A stretch of DNA of 64,000 nt, from contig NW_026870574.1 in the NCBI RefSeq assembly GCF_963576545.1, positions 434,001-498,000 of the forward strand, given 5' to 3'. The stretch comes from Limanda limanda (Eukaryota > Chordata > Actinopteri > Pleuronectiformes > Pleuronectidae). This document shows positions 8,296 to 22,338 of the stretch, piece after piece. Position 1 is the first letter of the stretch. Every line of letters starts with the position of its first letter. The translations under genes were made by a program, and so were the position numbers. Below the pieces are notes generated by a model. The model was not told the origin of the DNA, did no database searches, and saw nothing but the letters and a program-made list of their open reading frames with translations.

Positions 8296-11200
8296 TGTGC
8301 TTTCATCCCTAACCCTAACCCTAACCCTTCCGAAAGTCGGAGAAGCTCAAGGATGGTACCGATCGATGCGCGCTACCCCATTTAGTGGGGGTAGAGCCTA
8401 CTTGCAAGTCTCTCCGACCTTCACAAAAAAAGTTATTCAAGAATATCTCCTCAGATTTGGGGGAATTTCGTCGGTCGACCTCTTCCGAAGGTCGTACAAG
8501 CTCGGGGATGGTACCAATCGATCCGCAGGACCCAAATTAGTCCAGATGCAACCACTTTCCAAGTCTCTCCGACCTTCACAAAAAAAGTTATTCAAGAATA
8601 TCTCTTTCTCCTATGTGCTTTCATCCCTAACCCTAACCCTAACCCTTCCGAAAGTCGGAGAAGCTCAAGGATGGTACCGATCGATGCGCGCAACCCCATT
8701 TAGTGGGGGTAGAGCCTACTTGCAAGTCTCTCCGACCTTCACAAAAAAAGTTATTCAAGAATATCTCCTCAGATTTGGGGGAATTTCGTCGGTCGACCTC
8801 TTTCGAAGGTCGTACAAGCTCGGGGATGGTACCAATCGATCCGCAGGACCCAAATTAGTCCAGATGCAACCACTTTCCAAGTCTCTCCGACCTTCACAAA
8901 AAAAGTTATTCAAGAATATCTCTTTCTCCTATGTGCTTTCATCCCTAACCCTAACCCTAACCCTTCCGAAAGTCGGAAAAGCTCAAGGATGGTACCGATC
9001 GATGCGCGCTACCCCATTTAGTGGGGGTAGAGTCTACTTGCAAGTCTCTCCGACCTTCACAAAAAAAGTTATTCAAGAATATCTCTTTCTCCTATGTGCT
9101 TTCATCCCTAACCCTAACCCTAACCCTTCCGAAAGTCGGAGAAGCTCAAGGATGGTACCGATCGATGCGCGCAACCCCATTTAGTGGGGGTAGAGCCTAC
9201 TTGCAAGTCTCTCCGACCTTCACAAAAAAAGTTATTCAAGAATATCTCCTCAGATTTGGGGGAATTTCGTCGGTCGACCTCTTCCGAAGGTCGTACAAGC
9301 TCGGGGATGGTACCAATCGATCCGCAGGACCCAAATTAGTCCAGATGCAACCACTTTCCAAGTCTCTCCGACCTTCACAAAAAAAGTTATTCAAGAATAT
9401 CTCTTTCTCCTATGTGCTTTCATCCCTAACCCTAACCCTTCCGAAAGTCGGAGAAGCTCAAGGATGGTACCGATCGATGCGCGCTACCCCATTTAGTGGG
9501 GGTAGAGCCTACTTGCAAGTCTCTCCGACCTTCACAAAAAAAGTTATTCAAGAATATCTCTTTCTCCTATGTGCTTTCATCCCTAACCCTAACCCTAACC
9601 CTTCCGAAAGTCGGAGAAGCTCAAGGATGGTACCGATCGATGCGCGCTACCCCATTTAGTGGGGGTAGAGCCTACTTGCAAGTCTCTCCGACCTTCACAA
9701 AAAAAGTTATTCAAGAATATCTCCTCAGATTTGGGGGAATTTCGTCGGTCGACCTCTTCCGAAGGTCGTACAAGCTCGGGGATGGTACCAATCGATCCGC
9801 AGGACCCAAATTAGTCCAGATGCAACCACTTTCCAAGTCTCTCCGACCTTCACAAAAAAAGTTATTCAAGAATATCTCTTTCTCCTATGTGCTTTCATCC
9901 CTAACCCTAACCCTAACCCTTCCGAAAGTCGGAGAAGCTCAAGGATGGTACCGATCGATGTGCGCTACCCCATTTAGTGGGGGTAGAGCCTACTTGCAAG
10001 TCTCTCCGACCTTCACAAAAAAAGTTATTCAAGAATATCTCTTTCTCCTATGTGCTTTCATCCCTAACCCTAACCCTAACCCTTCCGAAAGTCGGAGAAG
10101 CTCAAGGATGGTACCGATCGATGCGCGCTACCCCATTTAGTGGGGGTAGAGCCTACTTGCAAGTCTCTCCGACCTTCACAAAAAAAGTTATTCAAGAATA
10201 TCTCTTTCTCCTATGTGCTTTCATCCCTAACCCTAACCCTAACCCTTCCGAAAGTCGGAGAAGCTCAAGGATGGTACCGATCGATGCGCGCTACCCCATT
10301 TAGTGGGGGTAGAGCCTACTTGCAAGTCTCTCCGACCTTCACAAAAAAAGTTATTCAAGAATATCTCCTCAGATTTGGGGGAATTTCGTCGGTCGACCTC
10401 TTCCGAAGGTTGTACAAGCTCGGGGATGGTACCAATCGATCCGCAGGACCCAAATTAGTCCAGATGCAACCACTTTCCAAGTCTCTCCGACCTTCACAAA
10501 AAAAGTTATTCAAGAATATCTCTTTCTCCTATGTGCTTTCATCCCTAACCCTAACCCTAACCCTTCCAAAAGTCGGAGAAGCTCAAGGATGGTACCGATC
10601 GATGCGCGCTACCCCATTTAGTGGGGGTAGAGCCTACTTGCAAGTCTCTCCGACCTTCACAAAAAAAGTTATTCAAGAATATCTCTTTCTCCTATGTGCT
10701 TTCATCCCTAACCCTAACCCTAACCCTTCCGAAAGTCGGAGAAGCTCAAGGATGGTACCGATCGATGTGCGCTACCCCATTTAGTGGGGGTAGAGCCTAC
10801 TTGCAAGTCTCTCCGACCTTCACAAAAAAAGTTATTCAAGAATATCTCTTTCTCCTATGTGCTTTCATCCCTAACCCTAACCCTAACCCTTCCGAAAGTC
10901 GGAGAAGCTCAAGGATGGTACCGATCGATGCGCGCTACCCCATTTAGTGGGGGTAGAGCCTACTTGCAAGTCTCTCCGACCTTCACAAAAAAAGTTATTC
11001 AAGAATATCTCCTCAGATTTGGGGGAATTTCGTCGGTCGACCTCTTCCGAAGGTCGTACAAGCTCGGGGATGGTACCAATCGATCCGCAGGACCCAAATT
11101 AGTCCAGATGCAACCACTTTCCAAGTCTCTCCGACCTTCACAAAAAAAGTTATTCAAGAATATCTCTTTCTCCTATGTGCTTTCATCCCTAACCCTAACC

Positions 11201-12389
11201 CTAACCCTTCCGAAAGTCGGAGAAGCTCAAGGATGGTACCGATCGATGCGCGCTACCCCATTTAGTGGGGGTAGAGCCTACTTGCAAGTCTCTCCGACCT
11301 TCACAAAAAAAGTTATTCAAGAATATCTCTTTCTCCTATGTGCTTTCATCCCTAACCCTAACCCTAACCCTTCCGAAAGTCGGAGAAGCTCAAGGATGGT
11401 ACCGATCGATGCGCGCAACCCCATTTAGTGGGGGTAGAGCCTACTTGCAAGTCTCTCCGACCTTCACAAAAAAAGTTATTCAAGAATATCTCCTCAGATT
11501 TGGGGGAATTTCGTCGGTCGACCTCTTCCGAAGGTCGTACAAGCTCGGGGATGGTACCAATCGATCCGCAGGACCCAAATTAGTCCAGATGCAACCACTT
11601 TCCAAGTCTCTCCGACCTTCACAAAAAAAGTTATTCAAGAATATCTCTTTCTCCTATGTGCTTTCATCCCTAACCCTAACCCTAACCCTTCCGAAAGTCG
11701 GAGAAGCTCAAGGATGGTACCGATCGATGCGCGCTACCCCATTTAGTGGGGGTAGAGCCTACTTGCAAGTCTCTCCGACCTTCACAAAAAAAGTTATTCA
11801 AGAATATCTCTTTCTCCTATGTGCTTTCATCCCTAACCCTAACCCTAACCCTTCCGAAAGTCGGAGAAGCTCAAGGATGGTACCGATCGATGCGCGCTAC
11901 CCCATTTAGTGGGGGTAGAGCCTACTTGCAAGTCTCTCCGACCTTCACAAAAAAAGTTATTCAAGAATATCTCCTCAGATTTGGGGGAATTTCGTCGGTC
12001 GACCTCTTCCGAAGGTCGTACAAGCTCGGGGATGGTACCAATCGATCCGCAGGACCCAATTTAGTCCAGATGCAACCACTTTCCAAGTCTCTCCGACCTT
12101 CACAAAAAAAGTTATTCAAGAATATCTCTTTCTCCTATGTGCTTTCATCCCTAACCCTAACCCTAACCCTTCCGAAAGTCGGAGAAGCTCAAGGATGGTA
12201 CCGATCGATGTGCGCTACCCCATTTAGTGGGGGTAGAGCCTACTTGCAAGTCTCTCCGACCTTCACAAAAAAAGTTATTCAAGAATATCTCTTTCTCCTA
12301 TGTGCTTTCATCCCTAACCCTAACCCTAACCCTTCCGAAAGTCGGAGAAGCTCAAGGATGGTACCGATCGATGCGCGCTACCCCATTTA

Positions 12390-15300
12390 GTGGGGATAGA
12401 GCCTACTTGCAAGTCTCTCCGACCTTCACAAAAAAAGTTATTCAAGAATATCTCTTTCTCCTATGTGCTTTCATCCCTAACCCTAACCCTAACCCTTCCG
12501 AAAGTCGGAGAAGCTCAAGGATGGTACCGATCGATGCGCGCTACCCCATTTAGTGGGGGTAGAGCCTACTTGCAAGTCTCTCCGACCTTCACAAAAAAAG
12601 TTATTCAAGAATATCTCCTCAGATTTGGGGGAATTTCGTCGGTCGACCTCTTCCGAAGGTTGTACAAGCTCGGGGATGGTACCAATCGATCCGCAGGACC
12701 CAAATTAGTCCAGATGCAACCACTTTCCAAGTCTCTCCGACCTTCACAAAAAAAGTTATTCAAGAATATCTCTTTCTCCTATGTGCTTTCATCCCTAACC
12801 CTAACCCTAACCCTTCCAAAAGTCGGAGAAGCTCAAGGATGGTACCGATCGATGCGCGCTACCCCATTTAGTGGGGGTAAAGCCTACTTGCAAGTCTCTC
12901 CGACCTTCACAAAAAAAGTTATTCAAGAATATCTCTTTCTCCTATGTGCTTTCATCCCTAACCCTAACCCTAACCCTTCCGAAAGTCGGAGAAGCTCAAG
13001 GATGGTACCGATCGATGCGCGCTACCCCATTTAGTGGGGGTAGAGCCTACTTGCAAGTCTCTCCGACCTTCACAAAAAAAGTTATTCAAGAATATCTCTT
13101 TCTCCTATGTGCTTTCATCCCTAACCCTAACCCTAACCCTTCCGAAAGTCGGAGAAGCTCAAGGATGGTACCGATCGATGTGCGCTACCCCATTTAGTGG
13201 GGGTAGAGCCTACTTGCAAGTCTCTCCGACCTTCACAAAAAAAGTTATTCAAGAATATCTCCTCAGATTTGGGGGAATTTCGTCGGTCGACCTCTTCCGA
13301 AGGTCGTACAAGCTCGGGGATGGTACCAATCGATCCGCAGGACCCAAATTAGTCCAGATGCAACCACTTTCCAAGTCTCTCCGACCTTCACAAAAAAAGT
13401 TATTCAAGAATATCTCTTTCTCCTATGTGCTTTCATCCCTAACCCTAACCCTAACCCTTCCGAAAGTCGGAGAAGCTCAAGGATGGTACCGATCGATGCG
13501 CGCTACCCCATTTAGTGGGGGTAGAGCCTACTTGCAAGTCTCTCCGACCTTCACAAAAAAAGTTATTCAAGAATATCTCTTTCTCCTATGTGCTTTCATC
13601 CCTAACCCTAACCCTAACCCTTCCGAAAGTCGGAGAAGCTCAAGGATGGTACCGATCGATGCGCGCAACCCCATTTAGTGGGAGTAGAGCCTACTTGCAA
13701 GTCTCTCCGACCTTCACAAAAAAAGTTATTCAAGAATATCTCCTCAGATTTGGGGGAATTTCGTCGGTCGACCTCTTCCGAAGGTCGTACAAGCTCGGGG
13801 ATGGTACCAATCGATCAGCAGGACCCAAATTAGTCCAGATGCAACCACTTTCCAAGTCTCTTCGACCTTCACAAAAAAAGTTATTCAAGAATATCTCTTT
13901 CTCCTATGTGCTTTCATCCCTAACCCTAACCCTAACCCTTCCGAAAGTCGGAGAAGCTCAAGGATGGTACCGATCGATGCGCGCTACCCCATTTAGTGGG
14001 GGTAGAGCCTACTTGCAAGTCTCTCCGACCTTCACAAAAAAAGTTATTCAAGAATATCTCTTTCTCCTATGTGCTTTCATCCCTAACCCTAACCCTAACC
14101 CTTCCGAAAGTCGGAGAAGCTCAAGGATGGTACCGATCGATGCGCGCTACCCCATTTAGTGGGGGTAGAGCCTACTTGCAAGTCTCTCCGACCTTCACAA
14201 AAAAAGTTATTCAAGAATATCTCCTCAGATTTGGGGGAATTTCGTCGGTCGACCTCTTCCGAAGGTCGTACAAGCTCGGGGATGGTACCAATCGATCCGC
14301 AGGACCCAATTTAGTCCAGATGCAACCACTTTCCAAGTCTCTCCGACCTTCACAAAAAAAGTTATTCAAGAATATCTCTTTCTCCTATGTGCTTTCATCC
14401 CTAACCCTAACCCTAACCCTTCCGAAAGTCGGAGAAGCTCAAGGATGGTACCGATCGATGCGCGCTACCCCATTTAGTGGGGATAGAGCCTACTTGCAAG
14501 TCTCTCCGACCTTCACAAAAAAAGTTATTCAAGAATATCTCTTTCTCCTATGTGCTTTCATCCCTAACCCTAACCCTAACCCTTCCGAAAGTCGGAGAAG
14601 CTCAAGGATGGTACCGATCGATGCGCGCTACCCCATTTAGTGGGGGTAGAGCCTACTTGCAAGTCTCTCCGACCTTCACAAAAAAAGTTATTCAAGAATA
14701 TCTCCTCAGATTTGGGGGAATTTCGTCGGTCGACCTCTTCCGAAGGTTGTACAAGCTCGGGGATGGTACCAATCGATCCGCAGGACCCAAATTAGTCCAG
14801 ATGCAACCACTTTCCAAGTCTCTCCGACCTTCACAAAAAAAGTTATTCAAGAATATCTCTTTCTCCTATGTGCTTTCATCCCTAACCCTAACCCTAACCC
14901 TTCCAAAAGTCGGAGAAGCTCAAGGATGGTACCGATCGATGCGCGCTACCCCATTTAGTGGGGGTAAAGCCTACTTGCAAGTCTCTCCGACCTTCACAAA
15001 AAAAGTTATTCAAGAATATCTCTTTCTCCTATGTGCTTTCATCCCTAACCCTAACCCTAACCCTTCCGAAAGTCGGAGAAGCTCAAGGATGGTACCGATC
15101 GATGCGCGCTACCCCATTTAGTGGGGGTAGAGCCTACTTGCAAGTCTCTCCGACCTTCACAAAAAAAGTTATTCAAGAATATCTCTTTCTCCTATGTGCT
15201 TTCATCCCTAACCCTAACCCTAACCCTTCCGAAAGTCGGAGAAGCTCAAGGATGGTACCGATCGATGTGCGCTACCCCATTTAGTGGGGGTAGAGCCTAC

Positions 15301-16390
15301 TTGCAAGTCTCTCCGACCTTCACAAAAAAAGTTATTCAAGAATATCTCCTCAGATTTGGGGGAATTTCGTCGGTCGACCTCTTCCGAAGGTCGTACAAGC
15401 TCGGGGATGGTACCAATCGATCCGCAGGACCCAAATTAGTCCAGATGCAACCACTTTCCAAGTCTCTCCGACCTTCACAAAAAAAGTTATTCAAGAATAT
15501 CTCTTTCTCCTATGTGCTTTCATCCCTAACCCTAACCCTAACCCTTCCGAAAGTCGGAGAAGCTCAAGGATGGTACCGATCGATGCGCGCTACCCCATTT
15601 AGTGGGGGTAGAGCCTACTTGCAAGTCTCTCCGACCTTCACAAAAAAAGTTATTCAAGAATATCTCTTTCTCCTATGTGCTTTCATCCCTAACCCTAACC
15701 CTAACCCTTCCGAAAGTCGGAGAAGCTCAAGGATGGTACCGATCGATGCGCGCAACCCCATTTAGTGGGAGTAGAGCCTACTTGCAAGTCTCTCCGACCT
15801 TCACAAAAAAAGTTATTCAAGAATATCTCCTCAGATTTGGGGGAATTTCGTCGGTCGACCTCTTCCGAAGGTCGTACAAGCTCGGGGATGGTACCAATCG
15901 ATCAGCAGGACCCAAATTAGTCCAGATGCAACCACTTTCCAAGTCTCTTCGACCTTCACAAAAAAAGTTATTCAAGAATATCTCTTTCTCCTATGTGCTT
16001 TCATCCCTAACCCTAACCCTAACCCTTCCGAAAGTCGGAGAAGCTCAAGGATGGTACCGATCGATGCGCGCTACCCCATTTAGTGGGGGTAGAGCCTACT
16101 TGCAAGTCTCTCCGACCTTCACAAAAAAAGTTATTCAAGAATATCTCTTTCTCCTATGTGCTTTCATCCCTAACCCTAACCCTAACCCTTCCGAAAGTCG
16201 GAGAAGCTCAAGGATGGTACCGATCGATGCGCGCTACCCCATTTAGTGGGGGTAGAGCCTACTTGCAAGTCTCTCCGACCTTCACAAAAAAAGTTATTCA
16301 AGAATATCTCCTCAGATTTGGGGGAATTTCGTCGGTCGACCTCTTCCGAAGGTCGTACAAGCTCGGGGATGGTACCAATCGATCCGCAGG
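12390..16390 (+). repeat. 2,087-bp higher-order tandem duplication
   Basis: 12390 to about 14300 and 14477 to about 16390 match at a fixed offset of 2,087. They share rare variants: GGGGATAGAG (12393/14480), GAAGGTTGTAC (12655/14742), GGGGTAAAGCC (12874/14961), GGGAGTAGAGC (13680/15767), ATCAGCAGG (13813/15900) and TCTCTTCGACC (13858/15945). Immediately upstream, the CCCAATTTAG variant recurs at offset 2,250, that is 2,087 plus one A monomer, showing a one-monomer indel at the border. Confidence 0.85.
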
Positions 16391-17045
16391 ACCCAAATTA
16401 GTCCAGATGCAACCACTTTCCAAGTCTCTCCGACCTTCACAAAAAAAGTTATTCAAGAATATCTCTTTCTCCTATGTGCTTTCATCCCTAACCCTAACCC
16501 TAACCCTTCCGAAAGTCGGAGAAGCTCAAGGATGGTACCGATCGATGCGCGCTACCCCATTTAGTGGGGGTAGAGCCTACTTGCAAGTCTCTCCGACCTT
16601 CACAAAAAACGTTATTCAAGAATATCTCTTTCTCCTATGTGCTTTCATCCCTAACCCTAACCCTAACCCTTCCGAAAGTCGGAGAAGCTCAAGGATAGTA
16701 CCGATCGATGCGCGCTACCCCATTTAGTGGGGGTAGAGCCTACTTGCAAGTCTCTCCGACCTTCACAAAAAAAGTTATTCAAGAATATCTCCTCAGATTT
16801 GGGGGAATTTCGTCGGTCGACCTCTTCCGAAGGTCGTACAAGCTCGGGGATGGTACCAATCGATCCGCAGGACCCAAATTAGTCAAGATGCAACCACTTT
16901 CCAAGTCTCTCCGACCTTCACAAAAAAAGTTATTCAAGAATATCTCTTTCTCCTATGTGCTTTCATCCCTAACCCTAACCCTAACCCTTCCGAAAGTCGG
17001 AGAAGCTCAAGGATGGTACCGATCGATGCGCGCTACCCCATTTAG

Positions 17046-19440
17046 TGGGGGTAGAGCCTACTTGCAAGTCTCTCCGACCTTCACAAAAAAAGTTATTCAA
17101 GAATATCTCCTCAGATTTGGGGGAATTTCGTCGGTCGACCTCTTCCGAAGGTCGTACAAGCTCGGGGATGGTACCAATCGATCCGCAGGACCCAAATTAG
17201 TCCAGATGCAACCACTTTCCAAGTCTCTCCGACCTTCACAAAAAAAGTTATTCAAGAATATCTCTTTCTCCTATGTGCTTTCATCCCTAACCCTAACCCT
17301 AACCCTTCCGAAAGTCGGAGAAGCTCAAGGATGGTACCGATCGATGCGCGCAACCCCATTTAGTGGGGGTAGAGCCTACTTGCAAGTCTCTCCGACCTTC
17401 ACAAAAAAAGTTATTCAAGAATATCTCCTCAGATTTGGGGGAATTTCGTCGGTCGACCTCTTTCGAAGGTCGTACAAGCTCGGGGATGGTACCAATCGAT
17501 CCGCAGGACCCAAATTAGTCCAGATGCAACCACTTTCCAAGTCTCTCCGACCTTCACAAAAAAAGTTATTCAAGAATATCTCTTTCTCCTATGTGCTTTC
17601 ATCCCTAACCCTAACCCTAACCCTTCCGAAAGTCGGAGAAGCTCAAGGATGGTACCGATCGATGCGCGCTACCCCATTTAGTGGGGGTAGAGCCTACTTG
17701 CAAGTCTGTCCGACCTTCACAAAAAAAGTTATTCAAGAATATCTCTTTCTCCTATGTGCTTTCATCCCTAACCCTAACCCTAACCCTTCCGAAAGTCGGA
17801 GAAGCTCAAGGATGGTACCGATCGATGCGCGCAACCCCATTTAGTGGGGGTAGAGCCTACTTGCAAGTCTCTCCGACCTTCACAAAAAAAGTTATTCAAG
17901 AATATCTCCTCAGATTTGGGGGAATTTCGTCGGTCGACCTCTTCCGAAGGTCGTACAAGCTCGGGGATGGTACCAATCGATCCGCAGGACCCAAATTAGT
18001 CCAGATGCAACCACTTTCCAAGTCTCTCCGACCTTCACAAAAAAAGTTATTCAAGAATATCTCTTTCTCCTATGTGCTTTCATCCCTAACCCTAACCCTA
18101 ACCCTTCCGAAAGTCGGAGAAGCTCAAGGATGGTACCGATCGATGCGCGCAACCCCATTTAGTGGGGGTAGAGCCTACTTGCAAGTCTCTCCGACCTTCA
18201 CAAAAAAAGTTATTCAAGAATATCTCCTCAGATTTGGGGGAATTTCGTCGGTCGACCTCTTTCGAAGGTCGTACAAGCTCGGGGATGGTACCAATCGATC
18301 CGCAGGACCCAAATTAGTCCAGATGCAACCACTTTCCAAGTCTCTCCGACCTTCACAAAAAAAGTTATTCAAGAATATCTCTTTCTCCTATGTGCTTTCA
18401 TCCCTAACCCTAACCCTAACCCTTCCGAAAGTCGGAGAAGCTCAAGGATGGTACCGATCGATGCGCGCTACCCCATTTAGTGGGGGTAGAGCCTACTTGC
18501 AAGTCTGTCCGACCTTCACAAAAAAAGTTATTCAAGAATATCTCTTTCTCCTATGTGCTTTCATCCCTAACCCTAACCCTAACCCTTCCGAAAGTCGGAG
18601 AAGCTCAAGGATGGTACCGATCGATGCGCGCAACCCCATTTAGTGGGGGTAGAGCCTACTTGCAAGTCTCTCCGACCTTCACAAAAAAAGTTATTCAAGA
18701 ATATCTCCTCAGATTTGGGGGAATTTCGTCGGTCGACCTCTTCCGAAGGTCGTACAAGCTCGGGGATGGTACCAATCGATCCGCAGGACCCAAATTAGTC
18801 CAGATGCAACCACTTTCCAAGTCTCTCCGACCTTCACAAAAAAAGTTATTCAAGAATATCTCTTTCTCCTATGTGCTTTCATCCCTAACCCTAACCCTAA
18901 CCCTTCCGAAAGTCGGAGAAGCTCAAGGATGGTACCGATCGATGCGCGCAACCCCATTTAGTGGGGGTAGAGCCTACTTGCAAGTCTCTCCGACCTTCAC
19001 AAAAAAAGTTATTCAAGAATATCTCCTCAGATTTGGGGGAATTTCGTCGGTCGACCTCTTTCGAAGGTCGTACAAGCTCGGGGATGGTACCAATCGATCC
19101 GCAGGACCCAAATTAGTCCAGATGCAACCACTTTCCAAGTCTCTCCGACCTTCACAAAAAAAGTTATTCAAGAATATCTCTTTCTCCTATGTGCTTTCAT
19201 CCCTAACCCTAACCCTAACCCTTCCGAAAGTCGGAAAAGCTCAAGGATGGTACCGATCGATGCGCGCTACCCCATTTAGTGGGGGTAGAGTCTACTTGCA
19301 AGTCTCTCCGACCTTCACAAAAAAAGTTATTCAAGAATATCTCTTTCTCCTATGTGCTTTCATCCCTAACCCTAACCCTTCCGAAAGTCGGAGAAGCTCA
19401 AGGATGGTACCGATCGATGCGCGCAACCCCATTTAGTGGG
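17046..19440 (+). repeat. 799-bp higher-order repeat (ABABA), about three copies
   Basis: The private variant CAAGTCTGTCCG recurs at about 17702 and 18501, and CGCGCAACCCC recurs at 799-bp steps (near 17349, 18148 and 18947). 799 is 318+318+163. The third copy instead carries GGAAAAGC and GAGTCTAC and lacks one telomere hexamer. Confidence 0.85.
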
Positions 19441-21649
19441 GGTAGAGCCTACTTGCAAGTCTCTCCGACCTTCACAAAAAAAGTTATTCAAGAATATCTC
19501 CTCAGATTTGGGGGAATTTCGTCGGTCGACCTCTTCCGAAGGTCGTACAAGCTCGGGGATGGTACCAATCGATCCGCAGGACCCAAATTAGTCCAGATGC
19601 AACCACTTTCCAAGTCTCTCCGACCTTCACAAAAAAAGTTATTCAAGAATATCTCTTTCTCCTATGTGCTTTCATCCCTAACCCTAACCCTAACCCTTCC
19701 GAAAGTCGGAGAAGCTCAAGGATGGTACCGATCGATGCGCGCTACCCCATTTAGTGGGGGTAGAGCCTACTTGCAAGTCTCTCCGACCTTCACAAAAAAA
19801 GTTATTCAAGAATATCTCTTTCTCCTATGTGCTTTCATCCCTAACCCTAACCCTAACCCTTCCGAAAGTCGGAGAAGCTCAAGGATGGTACCGATCGATG
19901 CGCGCTACCCCATTTAGTGGGGGTAGAGCCTACTTGCAAGTCTCTCCGACCTTCACAAAAAAAGTTATTCAAGAATATCTCCTCAGATTTGGGGGAATTT
20001 CGTCGGTCGACCTCTTCCGAAGGTCGTACAAGCTCGGGGATGGTACCAATCGATCCGCAGGACCCAAATTAGTCCAGATGCAACCACTTTCCAAGTCTCT
20101 CCGACCTTCACAAAAAAAGTTATTCAAGAATATCTCTTTCTCCTATGTGCTTTCATCCCTAACCCTAACCCTAACCCTTCCGAAAGTCGGAGAAGCTCAA
20201 GGATGGTACCGATCGATGTGCGCTACCCCATTTAGTGGGGGTAGAGCCTACTTGCAAGTCTCTCCGACCTTCACAAAAAAAGTTATTCAAGAATATCTCT
20301 TTCTCCTATGTGCTTTCATCCCTAACCCTAACCCTAACCCTTCTGAAAGTCGGAGAAGCTCAAGGATGGTACCGATCGATGCGCGCTACCCCATTTAGTG
20401 GGGGTAGAGCCTACTTGCAAGTCTCTCCGACCTTCACAAAAAAAGTTATTCAAGAATATCTCTTTCTCCTATGTGCTTTCATCCCTAACCCTAACCCTAA
20501 CCCTTCCGAAAGTCGGAGAAGCTCAAGGATGGTACCGATCGATGCGCGCTACCCCATTTAGTGGGGGTAGAGCCTACTGGCAAGTCTCTCCGACCTTCAC
20601 AAAAAAAGTTATTCAAGAATATCTCCTCAGATTTGGGGGAATTTCGTCGGTCGACCTCTTCCGAAGGTCGTACAAGCTCGGGGATGGTACCAATCGATCC
20701 GCAGGACCCAAATTAGTCCAGATGCAACCACTTTTCAAGTCTCTCCGACCTTCACAAAAAAAGTTATTCAAGAATATCTCTTTCTCTTATGTGCTTTCAT
20801 CCCTAACCCTAACCCTAACCCTTCCGAAAGTCGGAGAAGCTCAAGGATGGTACCGATCGATGCGCGCTACCCCATTTAGTGGGGGTAGAGCCTACTTGCA
20901 AGTCTCTCCGACCTTCACAAAAAACGTTATTCAAGAATATCTCTTTCTCCTATGTGCTTTCATCCCTAACCCTAACCCTAACCCTTCCGAAAGTCGGAGA
21001 AGCTCAAGGATAGTACCGATCGATGCGCGCTACCCCATTTAGTGGGGGTAGAGCCTACTTGCAAGTCTCTCCGACCTTCACAAAAAAAGTTATTCAAGAA
21101 TATCTCCTCAGATTTGGGGGAATTTCGTCGGTCGACCTCTTCCGAAGGTCGTACAAGCTCGGGGATGGTACCAATCGATCCGCAGGACCCAAATTAGTCA
21201 AGATGCAACCACTTTCCAAGTCTCTCCGACCTTCACAAAAAAAGTTATTCAAGAATATCTCTTTCTCCTATGTGCTTTCATCCCTAACCCTAACCCTAAC
21301 CCTTCCGAAAGTCGGAGAAGCTCAAAGATGGTACCGATCGATGCGCGCTACCCCATTTAGTGGGGGTAGAGCCTACTTGCAAGTCTCTCCGACCTTCACA
21401 AAAAAAGTTATTCAAGAATATCTCCTCAGATTTGGGGGAATTTCGTCGGTCGACCTCTTCCGAAGGTCGTACAAGCTCGGGGATGGTACCAATCGATCCG
21501 CAGGACCCAAATTAGTCCAGATGCAACCACTTTCCAAGTCTCTCCGACCTTCACAAAAAAAGTTATTCAAGAATATCTCTTTCTCCTATGTGCTTTCATC
21601 CCTAACCCTAACCCTAACCCTTCCGAAAGTCGGAGAAGCTCAAGGATGG

Positions 21650-21662
21650 TACACTGTAAAAA
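21650..21662 (+). repeat. TA duplication plus left terminal inverted repeat
   Basis: TA then CACTGTAAAAA, the same 11 bp as the left end of the other element. Subterminal AAGTTGAG and TGTTGAGCAAAC words follow within 100 bp. Confidence 0.85.
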
Positions 21663-21842
21663 GCCCAACTTCAAAATCATTGGTCTAACTTATTTTTAAA
21701 AGTTGAGTGAGCAAATTTTTTTTTTAAATGTTGAGCAAACCCAAAGTTTCAAGTTTACAAATAAGTAGTGCAGTCAACTGAACATTTTAAGTTGAGGAAA
21801 CTTCAAATATTGCTTAGCCAGCTCCGGGATGCAAATATAAGT

Positions 21843-22013
21843 TCAGATTGAATGATATGAATGCATTTATATATGGAATATATCTACTTAGATATGTATA
21901 TATAAACACACACACACAAACAAACATATATACATATGTGAACATATATATTTATGTCTTGTATTATTATTATACACATTTACACACACATATAATATAT
22001 ATATATATAGCAT
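21843..22013. repeat. TA/CA microsatellite-like low-complexity tract
   Basis: Mixed (TA)n, (CA)n and ATT runs, ending in a perfect (TA) run near 21992-22008. There is no coding potential. Short open frames crossing it are composition artefacts. Confidence 0.85.
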
Positions 22014-22338
22014 GTTCAGATTTCTTTTTACCCCTTACTTTGTATTCACCTTCTGTCGTCTTGGAGTTTTAATTTTACCACTTTTACCAACCACATTATT
22101 AAATGTCCCCCTCTGCCCATCCACTGCAGCCACACAAGCAGTGATAAAGATTAAAAGAGAGAGTGGGGCTACGTATTCTCCACACAGGCTTGAGTGGAGA
22201 ATACGTAATTTACCCTCGACAGCCGACATTTAACGGAGCAAACAGCGGAGAACTTCTTCAACATGGATGGCATTAAATTAATAATTGAAGTGGAGAAGTG
22301 CAGTGAAAAAAAAGATTAATGATGGGACAATGTTGGTT
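22014..22338. other. Unassigned segment with a perfect hairpin
   Basis: No gene is recognised. A short open frame from ATGGATGGCATT near 22263 ends after 18 codons and is not credible alone. The hairpin at 22170-22207 is listed separately. Confidence 0.4.
22170..22207. repeat. Perfect 14-bp inverted repeat, 10-nt loop
   Basis: TACGTATTCTCCAC at 22170-22183 pairs fully with GTGGAGAATACGTA at 22194-22207 around ACAGGCTTGA. It may be a transposon footprint, a protein-binding palindrome or a small RNA stem. The sequence alone does not tell. Confidence 0.8.

Larger units (their letters stand above)
8296..21649 (+). repeat. Satellite array 2 (A/B monomers)
   Basis: 13.35 kb of head-to-tail A and B monomers between the two gene-bearing elements. 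The first roughly 300 bp repeat the order seen after position 265; the order then differs, and the block marked by GGAAAAGC and GAGTCTAC (near 1590-1650) reappears near 8975-9035. It contains a 2,087-bp tandem duplication and a 799-bp higher-order repeat. Its right end is cut inside the GGTACC of an A monomer by the element at 21652. No gene, RNA gene or other element is seen within it. Confidence 0.95.
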
